Under the pieces are notes generated by a model. It was given only the letters and a program-made list of their open reading frames with translations, was not told the DNA's origin and ran no database searches. 64,000 nt of DNA from Methanolapillus ohkumae. GTDB lineage: Archaea > Halobacteriota > Methanosarcinia > Methanosarcinales > Methanosarcinaceae. A program made the position numbers and the translations under genes. The stretch lies in contig NZ_CP131061.1 in assembly GCF_032594355.1 (NCBI RefSeq), positions 248,001 through 312,000 of the forward strand, given 5' to 3'. Of this stretch, positions 26,013 to 35,513 are shown piece after piece (the stretch's first letter is position 1; the number at the start of each line of letters is the position of its first letter).

Positions 26013-26789
26013 TCAAATCACCGTATTTTTCAAACATCCGACTCCTTTTATTTCCACTTCGACACACTCCCCGGGAATGAGACGCCCGACACCGGGAGGT
26101 GTTCCGGTCGCAATCACATCGCCCTTTTGCAAAGTCATGATGTTGGAAATAAACGCAATCAAATCCGGTATTTTGAATATAAATTCCGACGTGTTGGAAT
26201 TTTGTCCGGTCCGCTTGCTTTTTTCATTACCGACTTCCCAAATCCGGGTTTGGATGGATAAATTATTCGGGTCCAAGTTCTTTTGTTCGAGTTCTTCCGG
26301 CGTTACGATGAAAGGACCGAGCGGCGCGAAAGTGTCAAAACTTTTGGCACGGGTCCATTGCCCGTCCTCTTTTTGCAAGTCCCGAGCGGTTACGTCGTTG
26401 AAACAAGAATATCCGGCAACATGGGTGAATGCTTTCTCTATCGGAATATTTTTGCCGGCTTTGCCGATAATGACCGCAAGCTCCGCTTCATATTCCACCT
26501 GCCGGCTCTCTTTGGGACAGACAATTTGTCCGCCGTCCGGCAAAAGTGCGGTGGGCGGCTTTAAAAAAAGAATCGGGTTTTTTGGAAGCGGCATGTTCAG
26601 CTCTTTTGCGTGGTCGGCGTAATTTAAGCCGACACAAATGATTTTAGACGGCAAAACCGGCGGCAAAACCGTTACGGCCGAAAGGGAATACTCGTCATCC
26701 AATTCCTGATACGCGGGCGCGGGGTAGACGGTCCCGTCAAATACCTCTCCTTCAAAATCAGTCGTTTGATATCGAAATCTTCCAAACAT
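26013..26789 (-). CDS. Fumarylacetoacetate hydrolase (FAH) family protein
   Basis: A protein of about 258 residues with the FAH core: KIICVGLNYADHAKELNMPLP, PILFLKPPTALLPDGGQI, VEYEAELAVIIGKAGKNI, GYSCFNDVTARDLQ, and TGTPPGVGRLIPGECVEVEI. Glu residues in VEYEAE and the Asp of ND(V)TARD are the usual metal ligands. Family members hydrolyse or decarboxylate beta-dicarbonyl acids; the substrate here is unknown. The start is ATG 26789, with GGGGGA upstream overlapping an earlier in-frame ATG at 26801. Only 21 bp separate it from the end of cdc6, so they may form one transcript. A basic insert (EVGNEKSKRTGQNSN) is unusual. Confidence 0.88.
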   Translation of the reverse strand: MFGRFRYQTTDFEGEVFDGTVYPAPAYQELDDEYSLSAVTVLPPVLPSKIICVGLNYADHAKELNMPLPKNPILFLKPPTALLPDGGQIVCPKESRQVEYEAELAVIIGKAGKNIPIEKAFTHVAGYSCFNDVTARDLQKEDGQWTRAKSFDTFAPLGPFIVTPEELEQKNLDPNNLSIQTRIWEVGNEKSKRTGQNSNTSEFIFKIPDLIAFISNIMTLQKGDVIATGTPPGVGRLIPGECVEVEIKGVGCLKNTVI

Positions 26790-26810
26790 TTTGTCCCCCA
26801 AAGTTTCGCA

Positions 26811-27926
26811 TCATTTCAATAAAGCATCAACTTCTTCTTTTTTAAATACCGAGCGGATGATTCGGGTTCTTCCTTTGGACCCTTTTCCGGAAAAATCAGC
26901 AGTGACTACGTTTGCGGAAATCATTTTATTCATAATTTCATAAAACCGGGTGTAGCCCAGGTTTGTTTGCGCATTGAATTTTTCGTACAAGTCGCCGGCT
27001 GTGATTTCTTTGGATTCGGCAACCAGCCGAATGATCAACTTTTCATGGTCGGTTAAATTGGACAATGTTTTGGAAATGTAAAGCGACCGGGATGCCGTAT
27101 ATGCTTTTTTCACATCTTCTTCGTCCACTTTTTTTGACGCGCGCTTTTCGGCGTTTAAACCGGAGCGTTTGAGCAAATCCACGCCAACCCGCAGGTCTCC
27201 GCTTTCGCTGACAAACTCCGCCATCATTTTTTGCGCGCCGGCAGTCACGACATTTGGAAAAAATCCGCGCCGAATCCGGTCCGCCAAAATGTCGTCAATT
27301 TCCGAAAATTCGTAACGGGGGAACTCAATTTCTTCAGGCAGAAATACGGAGCTGACGCGCTGGTCAAACCCATAAATGACTTCGGGGTCGTTGACAATCG
27401 CGATGACGGAAATTTTGGAGCCCGGATATTGTTCGTGCGCACGCAACAGCGAATACATCACTTCATCGGCGTGGCCTTCGTAAAATAAGTAATTGATGTC
27501 GTCTAAAACCACCACTAAGACTTTATCGAGGTCGATGAGTTTTTTAGCCAATTTGTCAAAAATCCGGTTAAAAGAAACGCCGGATGCCGGCGGGGCAACG
27601 CCCATGACAGATTTGTAAATCCGGGAAATGACGGCAAAGCGGGTGGAATCGATCTGGCAGTTCACTTTGACGGTCAGGACCTTGTCGGTGTATTCTTTAA
27701 GCTCGTCAAAAATTTTTAAGGACGCGCTGGTTTTTCCGGTGCCGGGCGGACCAAACAATAAACAGTTCAGCGGACGCCCGCCGCGCAGGGCCGGCTTGAG
27801 CGCAAACCGAATCGTATTGAGTTGAGCATCCCGATGCGGGAAATAATCCGGCAGGTAATCCAATTCGAAAATGTCGGATTCTTTAAAAAGAGTTTCATCC
27901 CACATCAGCATGTCTTTTTCTTTCAT
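26811..27926 (-). CDS. cdc6: Orc1/Cdc6-type replication initiator
   Basis: About 371 residues from ATG 27926, chosen because CCGGAG lies six bases upstream; an earlier in-frame ATG exists at 27977. AAA+ motifs are present: Walker A LLFGPPGTGKTSAS, Walker B VLVVVLDDINYLF, sensor 1 ISVIAIVND and sensor 2 SGDLRVGVDLL. A C-terminal winged helix (ITAGDLYEKFNAQTNLGYTRFYEIMNKM) binds DNA. Orc1/Cdc6 proteins recognise replication origins and load the MCM helicase. I looked at 27927-28195 for an origin and saw no convincing origin-recognition boxes. The gene is divergent from gltX. Confidence 0.93.
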   Translation of the reverse strand: MKEKDMLMWDETLFKESDIFELDYLPDYFPHRDAQLNTIRFALKPALRGGRPLNCLLFGPPGTGKTSASLKIFDELKEYTDKVLTVKVNCQIDSTRFAVISRIYKSVMGVAPPASGVSFNRIFDKLAKKLIDLDKVLVVVLDDINYLFYEGHADEVMYSLLRAHEQYPGSKISVIAIVNDPEVIYGFDQRVSSVFLPEEIEFPRYEFSEIDDILADRIRRGFFPNVVTAGAQKMMAEFVSESGDLRVGVDLLKRSGLNAEKRASKKVDEEDVKKAYTASRSLYISKTLSNLTDHEKLIIRLVAESKEITAGDLYEKFNAQTNLGYTRFYEIMNKMISANVVTADFSGKGSKGRTRIIRSVFKKEEVDALLK

Positions 27927-28195
27927 GAAAAAACTCCGGTAGACTTTATTGACGTTGTATTGGCATTTTATGGACATGTATTGATTTTTACATTTTGTTT
28001 TTCTTTTACTTTCAATGAGATATTATGATATAAAAGTTCAATGATTCGCTCCATCCGGAACATTCGCATTTTTTTAGAATTCATTATGATGTTTTTCGTT
28101 CATGATATTTGGAAAAGCAGATTTTAAATACCAAGATATCAATCGTTCTTCTACTTTTTTCTGATATTTTGATTTTTGAAAGGTTGAGAGAAATT

Positions 28196-29908
28196 ATGGC
28201 ATTGGATCCGGAAGATCAAAAAACGATTGAGAAGTATGCGCTTCAAAACGCCGTCAAATACGAAGCGGTTCCGCAGGCGAAAGCGGTGATGGGAAAAATT
28301 ATGGGCGTCTGCCCGCATTTAAGGGCACGGGTGCCGGAAGTCTCCGACACGATTGCCGACATCACCGCGCAAATGGAAAAGGAAACACCGGCACAGTGGG
28401 AAGAACGGTTGATTGCGCTTGCGCCTGAACTTTTGGATGAGCTCTCTGTTAAAAAAGAGCCGGACAAGGGATTAAAGCCATTGCCGGGAGCCGATACCGG
28501 AAAAGTGGTGATGCGGTTTGCGCCCAATCCCAACGGGCCGCCGACAATCGGAAGTTCCCGCGGGATGATTGTCAATTCCGAATATGTCAAAATGTACGAC
28601 GGCCGGTTTATTCTTCGGTTTGACGATACGGATCCGGAACAAAAACGTCCGATGCCGGAAGCGTATGACTGGTATGTGGATGATTTCAAGTGGCTGGGTG
28701 TTACTCCGGACCAAGTTGTGATTGCATCTGACCGGCTGGACAAATATTATGAAATTGCTTTTCAGCTGATTGATTTGGAAAAGGCGTACGTTTGTTTCTG
28801 TGAGGGGGAGACGTTTAAAAGTTTAAAGGATAAAAAACAGGCGTGTCCACACCGAGAGACCTCGGCGGCTGTCAACCGGGCGCATTTTGAAAAGATGCTG
28901 TCCGGCGGATTTGAAGAGCGAGAAGCGGTTCTTCGGATTAAGACCGATATTATGCACAAAGATCCGGCAATGCGGGACTGGGGAGCTTTTCGGATTTTGA
29001 AAAAATCTCACCCCAGGCCGTCGGTCGGCTCCAAGTATGTCGTGTGGCCGCTTTTGGATTTTGAGGGCGCGATTGAGGATCATCTTTTAAAAACCACGCA
29101 CATCATTCGGGGAAAAGATCTTCAAGATAGTGAAAAGCGTCAGAAATACATTTATGATTATTTGGGCTGGATTTACCCTAAAACCATGCACTGGGGACGG
29201 GTGAGAATTGAAGAATTCGGAAAACTCAGCACGAGCGGAATTCGGGCATCGATTGAAGCGGGAGAATACACCGGTTGGGACGATCCGCGGCTTCCGACGA
29301 TTCGGGCGATTCGCCGCCGCGGCATTTTGGCGGACGCTTTACGCAAATTCATTGTGGAAATGGGTGTCGGGGAGACCGATGTCAGCATCAGCATGGATTC
29401 TTTGTATGCGGAAAACCGCAAATTTGTTGACCCGATTGCGCACCGTATGTTTTTTGTCGAAAATCCGGTGGAAATGAAAATCGAAGGCCTTGGAAAAACG
29501 GTTGCAAAACCGCCGCTTCATCCGGACAACCATGCGGTGACGCGTGAAATTTGTGTGGATGGCAAGGTTTTTGTGACGGCTGAGGACGTGTCGGCGATGG
29601 CGGCAGGCTCTAAAATCCGGCTGAAAGATTTGGCAAACGTTGAAATTGTTTCTACAACTCCGTTGGTCGCGAAATTTTTGGACACAAGTCCGGAATCGGC
29701 GAAGAAGAGCAAGATGAAAATTATTCATTGGGCGCCGGTGGATGGGGTTTGTGTGACGGTTCTTGGGCCGGAGAAAAATTCCGGCGGAATCGGGGAGCGT
29801 CAAATTTTAACGGAATTGGATCATGTGGTTCAGTTTGAGCGGTTCGGCTTTTGCCGGATTGATGCCATTGACGGCGACCGGGTGACGGCTTATTTCACAC
29901 ACAAATGA
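28196..29908 (+). CDS. gltX: Glutamyl-tRNA synthetase, archaeal type
   Basis: About 570 residues from ATG 28196, taken as start because GGTTGAGAG precedes it and MALDPEDQKTIEKYALQNA matches the archaeal N-terminus; the frame stays open 29 codons upstream. The class I signature is the variant RFAPNPNGPPTIGSSRG in place of the usual HIGH, a form I recall from Methanosarcina. FGKLSTSGI stands at the KMSKS position, and RFDDTDPEQKRPM follows the first motif. It charges tRNA-Glu, and in archaea also tRNA-Gln for later amidation. A hairpin terminator overlaps its stop codon. Confidence 0.95.
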   Translation: MALDPEDQKTIEKYALQNAVKYEAVPQAKAVMGKIMGVCPHLRARVPEVSDTIADITAQMEKETPAQWEERLIALAPELLDELSVKKEPDKGLKPLPGADTGKVVMRFAPNPNGPPTIGSSRGMIVNSEYVKMYDGRFILRFDDTDPEQKRPMPEAYDWYVDDFKWLGVTPDQVVIASDRLDKYYEIAFQLIDLEKAYVCFCEGETFKSLKDKKQACPHRETSAAVNRAHFEKMLSGGFEEREAVLRIKTDIMHKDPAMRDWGAFRILKKSHPRPSVGSKYVVWPLLDFEGAIEDHLLKTTHIIRGKDLQDSEKRQKYIYDYLGWIYPKTMHWGRVRIEEFGKLSTSGIRASIEAGEYTGWDDPRLPTIRAIRRRGILADALRKFIVEMGVGETDVSISMDSLYAENRKFVDPIAHRMFFVENPVEMKIEGLGKTVAKPPLHPDNHAVTREICVDGKVFVTAEDVSAMAAGSKIRLKDLANVEIVSTTPLVAKFLDTSPESAKKSKMKIIHWAPVDGVCVTVLGPEKNSGGIGERQILTELDHVVQFERFGFCRIDAIDGDRVTAYFTHK

Positions 29909-29928
29909 TTTTTAAATCATTTGTTTTT
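29902..29928 (+). terminator. Terminator hairpin overlapping the gltX stop
   Basis: CAAATGATTT (29902-29911) pairs with AAATCATTTG (29914-29923) and is followed by five T. The TGA stop of gltX is inside the left arm. Confidence 0.7.
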
Positions 29929-30024
29929 CGGGTCATCAGATTTATTTAATCATGCGTGAATTTAGGTTTTTGAATTGTTTCGTTTTTGAATTAAATTTTT
30001 GAATTAAATTTTTGGAGAATCCAT

Positions 30025-31599
30025 ATGAAGATTTTAGTCAGTGATTCGCTCTCGGAAGAGGGTCTTTCGATTTTAAAGGAAAGCGGTTTTGATGTTTTGG
30101 TCAAAACGGGTCTTTCCGAGGATGAGCTTGTTGTCGCGATAAAAGATGTTGATGCGCTTGTGATTCGCAGCGGAACCCAAGTGACCGCCCGTGTCATTGA
30201 GGCGGCCAATAACTTAAAAATCATCGGACGCGCCGGGGTCGGCGTGGACAATGTGGATGTGGATGCCGCGACGAAAAAAGGAATTATCGTGTCCAACACG
30301 CCGGATGGAAACACGCTGTCCGCTGCCGAACACACGTTTGCGATGCTGATGTCAATGGCAAGAAACATTCCGCAGGCGTGCGCGTCTCTTCGGGGGGACA
30401 AATGGGAGCGCAACAAGTTTATGGGAGTTGAACTCAACAAAAAAGTCCTTGGAGTCGTTGGTCTGGGACGCATCGGCGCCGAGGTGGCCAAACGGGCGCA
30501 GGCTTTTGGAATGGTGATTCTCGGATACGACCCGTTTGTTTCGGAGGAACGGGCGAAATCCATGGGTATTCAGTTGACGACGGTGGAAGACATCTGCCGG
30601 CGCGCGGACTTTATTACCGTGCACACGCCGCTCACAAAGGAAACCATGAACCTCATCAACAGAAATATGTTTGATGTGATGAAGAAAAACGCGCGTATCA
30701 TTAATTGTGCCCGGGGCGGCATTATCAATGAAGAGGATTTGGCGGACGCGGTCGAGTCCGGCAAAATCGCGGGCGCCGCCATTGATGTTTTTATCAAGGA
30801 GCCGCCAACCGGATCCCGGCTTTTAAAATCTGACAAAATCATCGTGACGCCGCACTTGGGGGCGTCGACGGTGGAAGCGCAAATCAATGTGGCGATTGAC
30901 ATCGCGCATGAAATTCTCAATGTGTTGCGCGGAGAAGGGGCAAAAAGTGCGGTCAACATTCCGGCGGTTCGGGCGGATGTGATGGCGGTCATTGCGCCGT
31001 ACATTAAATTGGCGGAGACGGCCGGCAAAATCGCGGGAACGTTGATTGGCTCAAGCTATGACAAAATTGATTTGTCCTACCGGGGCGAAATCGCCGGCAA
31101 GGATACAAGAACGGTGACGCTTGCCGCTTTGAAGGGTTTGCTTCAGACGGCGGTCGGCGCGGGCGTGAATTATGTGAACGCGCCGGGTCTTGCAAAGTCG
31201 CGCGGCATTGAAGTGAGCGAGAAAAAGTCGGATACGACGGATGAATATTCTTCCGTTTTCACCCTCACGGTTTTTGGGGGCAACAAGACGACCAGTGTTT
31301 CGGGAACGGTTGTGGGCAATGACATTAAGATCATTCAGATTGACAAGAACCGGATTGATGTTTTCCCGTCCGCCTACATGATTTTTGCCGACCACATCAA
31401 CAAGCCGAATGTGATTGGCCCGTGCTGTCAGATTCTTGGGCAAAACAACATCAACATTTCCGGCATGCAAGTCGGTCATGTGAAAATCGGCGAGCCGACG
31501 ATTATGGTGATTAGTGTGGACAGCGACGTTTCGGAAGCCGTCCTTAAAAAATTGATGACGGTCGACGGCATTTTGAGCGCGAAAATCGTTGCGGTTTAA
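30025..31599 (+). CDS. serA: D-3-phosphoglycerate dehydrogenase
   Basis: The 524-residue enzyme has the D-2-hydroxyacid dehydrogenase domain (IKIIGRAGVGVDNVDVDAA, NAD motif LGVVGLGRIGAEVAKRA, CARGGIINEEDL, and HLGASTVEAQ with the catalytic His). The long-form intervening domain follows, and a C-terminal ACT domain (PNVIGPCCQILGQNNINISGMQVG) usually senses serine. It oxidises 3-phosphoglycerate, the first step of phosphoserine synthesis. That pathway supplies serine through SerB and also phosphoserine for SepS. TTTGGAGAAT gives the ribosome site. A perfect palindrome follows its stop. Confidence 0.96.
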   Translation: MKILVSDSLSEEGLSILKESGFDVLVKTGLSEDELVVAIKDVDALVIRSGTQVTARVIEAANNLKIIGRAGVGVDNVDVDAATKKGIIVSNTPDGNTLSAAEHTFAMLMSMARNIPQACASLRGDKWERNKFMGVELNKKVLGVVGLGRIGAEVAKRAQAFGMVILGYDPFVSEERAKSMGIQLTTVEDICRRADFITVHTPLTKETMNLINRNMFDVMKKNARIINCARGGIINEEDLADAVESGKIAGAAIDVFIKEPPTGSRLLKSDKIIVTPHLGASTVEAQINVAIDIAHEILNVLRGEGAKSAVNIPAVRADVMAVIAPYIKLAETAGKIAGTLIGSSYDKIDLSYRGEIAGKDTRTVTLAALKGLLQTAVGAGVNYVNAPGLAKSRGIEVSEKKSDTTDEYSSVFTLTVFGGNKTTSVSGTVVGNDIKIIQIDKNRIDVFPSAYMIFADHINKPNVIGPCCQILGQNNINISGMQVGHVKIGEPTIMVISVDSDVSEAVLKKLMTVDGILSAKIVAV

Positions 31600-31614
31600 A
31601 AAAGTATTTTTCAA

Positions 31615-31640
31615 AATCGTGAATGAATTCATTCACGATT
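31615..31640. terminator. 26-bp perfect palindrome between serA and relE
   Basis: AATCGTGAATGAA and TTCATTCACGATT form a perfect inverted repeat between convergent genes. The relE stop codon lies inside it, so it probably serves as a shared 3' hairpin for both transcripts. Confidence 0.6.
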
Positions 31641-31946
31641 GATTCTTTTATTTGCGATATCATATACAGTTCCATCGTCTCGCACAGCAACCACAACAAT
31701 TTTCATTGTTTCTTCTTTTCGAACGAGACCGTAAACAATTCTGAATTTTCCCGACCTTATTTTGAAATAACCGGAAAGTTTTGTGTATTGATAATTTTCA
31801 AGAGGCTTTCCATATCCGCCTTCAACTCGTGGCAACGGATTTTCAGATACTTTTTCGATGACTTTTAAGGCTCGGATTTTTACGGATTTATCCATTTTTT
31901 TGAGATCGTCTTGTGCTTCTTTGAAATATTCAACTTTCCAAGTCAT
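31629..31946 (-). CDS. RelE/ParE-superfamily toxin
   Basis: The 105-residue protein has the RelE-like fold pattern: WKVEYFKEAQDDLKKMDKSVKIRALKVIEKV, PLENYQYTKLSGYFKIRSGKFRIVYGLV and a final IVVVAVRDDGTVYDIA. Basic residues along YFKIRSGKFRIVY correspond to the catalytic surface of RelE toxins, which cut mRNA on the ribosome. It overlaps the antitoxin gene by four bases (ATGA), the usual coupled arrangement with antitoxin first. Whether it is active cannot be judged from sequence. Confidence 0.87.
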   Translation of the reverse strand: MTWKVEYFKEAQDDLKKMDKSVKIRALKVIEKVSENPLPRVEGGYGKPLENYQYTKLSGYFKIRSGKFRIVYGLVRKEETMKIVVVAVRDDGTVYDIANKRINRE

Positions 31947-32278
31947 TCTTCAATCTCCACATCATCCATATCTTCCAGATCTGCTTTACTAATTCCAAGT
32001 TCCAAAAGCATTTCTTCGTGGGTAATTGTCTTTTTGCCTTTCGAATTTTGTATTCTTCTTTCTGCTTCGATCAAAAGAGCTTGGTTTTCAATGATTTCTC
32101 TCATTTCTTCAAATTGTTCAATGGATAGAATGACACCTATTGGCTGATTATTTTTAAAAACAAATTTCATACCGACATCATTTACATTTTCAAAAATTTT
32201 ATTTGCACCGCCTTTGTTAAATTCTGAAATCGGAACAAATGCTTGAGATAAATTTTTTGGAAAAATTTCTATGTTCAT
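31943..32278 (-). CDS. Phd/YefM-type antitoxin
   Basis: The 111-residue protein precedes and overlaps the toxin gene. The N-terminal part (QAFVPISEFNKGGANKIFENV, then FVFKNNQPIGVILSIEQFEEMREII) is the DNA-binding Phd/YefM fold. The C-terminus is acidic (LLELGISKADLEDMDDVEIEE), as expected for the segment that wraps the toxin. AAGGTGA precedes the ATG. As in other type II pairs it should neutralise the toxin and repress the operon; this is family knowledge. Confidence 0.87.
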   Translation of the reverse strand: MNIEIFPKNLSQAFVPISEFNKGGANKIFENVNDVGMKFVFKNNQPIGVILSIEQFEEMREIIENQALLIEAERRIQNSKGKKTITHEEMLLELGISKADLEDMDDVEIEE

Positions 32279-32719
32279 ATTTTCACCTTCTTTTTAATGT
32301 CTTATTATTCCAATACATATAAATTCATCTATAATTTTATCTATAAATTCATCTATAGTTTTATCTATAAATTCATCTATAATTTAATAGGTATGTTTAA
32401 TAACATAAATCAATAAAAAGTCGATTTTTCCTTTTTTAAAAATGAAATCCCAAAACTTCTATATTTAGACGATCATTTTTTGATTTTGTTTTATTTGCTT
32501 TGATTTGTTTTGATTTGTTTTTTCATTTCGGTATATAATTGCATATACATCGTTTGTAAAATACTTGTCTGCAAAAAGTCAATAAAAAAAGCCGGCATTC
32601 CTGCCGGCTTTTTCATTTTTTTCCGTTTTTAAAAATGAATCCCCGGATTCATTTTTTTGATTATCGTTTTTTTGTTTTGGTTTTGTTTTTTACATATTTT
32701 AACTCTTTTTTTCAAATAT
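32279..32719. repeat. Intergenic with 24-bp tandem repeat and a hairpin terminator
   Basis: Three units of CTATAAATTCATCTATAATT-like sequence at about 32322-32393 lie upstream of the antitoxin gene and contain TATA-like sequence. At 32589-32614 GCCGGC, a six-base loop and GCCGGC are flanked by A and T runs, a symmetrical terminator; it is about 105 bp beyond the 3' end of the minus-strand surface-protein gene. Nothing else is seen. Confidence 0.55.
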
Positions 32720-35287
32720 TCATTTCTTCTTCAAGACGAAATACCAATAAGCAATTCCGCCGACAAGAAGAACCGCCAAAACACCCGCGACAATCCAAAT
32801 CCAAGTGTTTCCGCCGGATAAGCCGGAACCGTTTCCGTTGCCGGAACCGTTTCCGTTGCCGGAACCGTTTCCGTTGCCGGAAACATTATTGTTTGGAGTT
32901 TGGCTGTCGCTTTGGTTATTGTTTTGATTGTTTTGATTATTTTGGCTGTCGTTTGAACTTCCGATTTGCGGCGGTTCGCTTGAAACATTTCGGCCTCCGG
33001 TGATTCTCACGTTTTCACCGCCAAACCCGCCGCTTGAACCGATTTTGTTAACCGTCAAAGCTGCGGCATCGGATTCAATAAAATCCTCAATTCCGGTACC
33101 GGTTACCTGAACTTTAAACAAATAACCATCCATATCCAGCGTTGACGTGAAGCTCAAACCAGCATCTGTTCCATCCGGTGTCCATTCTTGGAAGACTCCA
33201 CTGCCATCGTCATAGAACCATTGGTAATCAAATCCGATGACATCCGTTGTTTCAAAGGTTGCCGTCTCTTGTTCTTTAACCGTGACATCCATCGGATTTT
33301 CAAAAACCATCAGCGAAGCAGATTCCGAAGACGTGACGATTCCTTCATCCGAATTTACAACAACTCTATATTCTCCGGCATCGCCGCTTGTCGTTGTCAT
33401 TGAAAGGGTTGCTTCGTCTTTGCCGGAAATGTCTTCAAAAATTCCCGAATTGTTTTTCTGCCATTGGAAAGAGAAAACGGTCGGCAGCGTTCCTGTCACA
33501 GAAAAAGTGGCTTGTTCTCCAATAAAAGCAATCGTGTCTGTTGGATTTGAAACAACGGTCAGCGAAGCAGATTCCGAAGACGCGACGATTCCTTCATCCG
33601 AATTTTTGACAACAACTCTATATTCTCCGGCATCGCCGCTTGTCGTTGTCATTGAAAGGGTTGCTTCGACTTTGCCGGAAATGTCTTCAAAAGTTCCTGA
33701 ATTGTTTTTCTGCCATTGGAAAGAGAAACCATCCGGCAGCGTTTCCGTCACGGAAAAAGTTGCTGTCTTGCCAACAAAAGCAACTGTGTCTGTTGGATTT
33801 TGAAGAACATCAATTGTATTGGAATGTGTTGTGTTGGAATACAGGTGCAAGATACCGCTTGAATCTGTTCGAGAACCAAAGAGAACCGGTGTTGTCAATT
33901 GGTTGTTGACCAAATAAATCATTTTATTATTGGAACCTACAATTGTTATCGGGTCATATGATACAATTTTATCGTCACTGTTTTTCAAAACGGTACCGTC
34001 TTTAAACAAATTTTCGCTTGTCGCATAAATGCTTCCGCCATCAATGACAATATTCGAAGTTCCGTCGTTTCCGGGTCTTAACCCGCCGCCACCTTTTCCA
34101 CCGCCAATTGCGTAATCTCCGGATGAGGTGACTTTTATGGTTCCGCCTTGGATGGTTATACTTGCGGTGCCGCCGCTGCCGCCGCCGCCGCCGCCGATAC
34201 CGCCGCCGCCGCCGCCGATACCGCCGCCACCGCCGCCGATACCGCCGTCGCCGCCGCCGATACCGCCCGTTGCTGTAATCTGTGCAGAATTCGATACTGT
34301 CATTGAGATAATACTACCGCCACCGCCGCCGATGCCGCTACCGCCACCGCCGCCGATGCCGCCGCCGCCGCCGCTACTGCCGCCACCGCCGCCACCTGTT
34401 GTATCAATCTGTGCTGAGCCGGATATTATAATTTCTGTGAGGCTGCCGCCGTTCATGCCGCCGCCGCCACCGATACCGGCGCCACAGCCGGCGCCACCGC
34501 CGGCGCCACCGGTCGCTTTAATTTTCGCGGAATCGGATATTACTATTTTTGAGACGCTGCCACCGTCATAGCTGTAGCCGGCTTGCCCCCCGCCTCCACC
34601 AATGCCGCTGCCGCCATAGAAATCTCCCCCCGCTGCTGTAATATTTACGATGCCATTGATATGAATGGTGCCGGCCGTTTCTCCGTCTAAACTTAGAGTT
34701 CCAACTTGTCCGCCGATTCCGGCACTGCCTTGTCCTCCGGAAACGGTAAGAGAATTTAAGGAGTCGGTGGAGGTGATTGTCAAAAATTTATCTGTGCCGA
34801 CATGGATTCCGGTTAAACTGTAAGGATCTATGGTATTTGCGATAATGTTATTTGTTCCTTCCACGAAAAGAGTTGAACCGTCTGTGCTGTCAATGTCAAT
34901 TCCATGTTCTCCGGTGGGAGGAGCGATGTTTAAATCTTGGATTGTCAAATCAATATTGTTTCCCGATTTTGTTTTAATGCTTAGGTTCAGAGATTTTGAT
35001 TCGTTGTTACTTCTTATTTTTAAATTTTTTATTTCATCCGGAATAAGGATAATCCGATTGCTTTCATCATCCGTCCAATTATTTGCATCAAGGATTAATT
35101 CATGCGGACCCGGTGACGCCCAATTTGTTAAATTTGAATTTGCTTGCGCTGTGGTTGTCACTTCTGCCGAAACGGCCAATGCCACGCTTGGGACAAATAC
35201 GAAAAAAATCGCCAAGGCGATGAGAATTATAAAAAGCGGGTTTGCTGATTTATTTATTTCTTTATTTTTATCTCTATTCTTATTCAT
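32720..35287 (-). CDS. Large surface protein with Gly-rich repeat and Ig-like domains
   Basis: An 855-residue protein with a signal peptide (FIILIALAIFFVFVPSVALAV). It has a carbohydrate-binding-like N-terminal region (about 45-230), and then a very Gly-rich solenoid (about 230-395) in which IGGGGG blocks alternate with SKIVISDSAKI- or TEIIISGSAQI-like strands. Two nearly identical Ig-like domains follow (FSFQWQKNNSGTFEDISGK and FSFQWQKNNSGIFEDISGK), then a third related one (FDYQWFYDDGSGVFQEW). An Asn/Gln-rich spacer with three GNGNGS units precedes the C-terminal membrane helix (WIWIVAGVLAVLLVGGIAYWYF). It is a C-terminally anchored adhesin-like protein. GGGGGA precedes the ATG. Confidence 0.85.
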   Translation of the reverse strand: MNKNRDKNKEINKSANPLFIILIALAIFFVFVPSVALAVSAEVTTTAQANSNLTNWASPGPHELILDANNWTDDESNRIILIPDEIKNLKIRSNNESKSLNLSIKTKSGNNIDLTIQDLNIAPPTGEHGIDIDSTDGSTLFVEGTNNIIANTIDPYSLTGIHVGTDKFLTITSTDSLNSLTVSGGQGSAGIGGQVGTLSLDGETAGTIHINGIVNITAAGGDFYGGSGIGGGGGQAGYSYDGGSVSKIVISDSAKIKATGGAGGGAGCGAGIGGGGGMNGGSLTEIIISGSAQIDTTGGGGGGSSGGGGGIGGGGGSGIGGGGGSIISMTVSNSAQITATGGIGGGDGGIGGGGGGIGGGGGGIGGGGGGSGGTASITIQGGTIKVTSSGDYAIGGGKGGGGLRPGNDGTSNIVIDGGSIYATSENLFKDGTVLKNSDDKIVSYDPITIVGSNNKMIYLVNNQLTTPVLFGSRTDSSGILHLYSNTTHSNTIDVLQNPTDTVAFVGKTATFSVTETLPDGFSFQWQKNNSGTFEDISGKVEATLSMTTTSGDAGEYRVVVKNSDEGIVASSESASLTVVSNPTDTIAFIGEQATFSVTGTLPTVFSFQWQKNNSGIFEDISGKDEATLSMTTTSGDAGEYRVVVNSDEGIVTSSESASLMVFENPMDVTVKEQETATFETTDVIGFDYQWFYDDGSGVFQEWTPDGTDAGLSFTSTLDMDGYLFKVQVTGTGIEDFIESDAAALTVNKIGSSGGFGGENVRITGGRNVSSEPPQIGSSNDSQNNQNNQNNNQSDSQTPNNNVSGNGNGSGNGNGSGNGNGSGLSGGNTWIWIVAGVLAVLLVGGIAYWYFVLKKK

Positions 35288-35513
35288 TTCTTATTCCCCC
35301 GATTTTGATTTTTTAATTTTTTTAATTTTTTGATTTTATTATGTTCATCTGATTATGTTTTTTTAGGGTCAAATGATTTAAATGTAGCAACTACGAACAC
35401 TATATTTATCAATCATGAACAATTATAAACTTTATTGATTTAATTAAACAGAATTTATATAATTTTTTTTAATAATAATTATATTGCAAAAAATAAATTC
35501 GCAGGTCTTTTTT

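Noticed and set aside
27927..28195. Replication origin next to cdc6
   Set aside because: I saw no repeated origin-recognition boxes or clear unwinding element; proximity to cdc6 alone is not enough. Base-skew analysis over the whole chromosome would decide.
34128..34571. Pro-rich plus-strand protein
   Set aside because: It is the complementary reading of the Gly-rich region of the surface-protein gene at 32720-35287.
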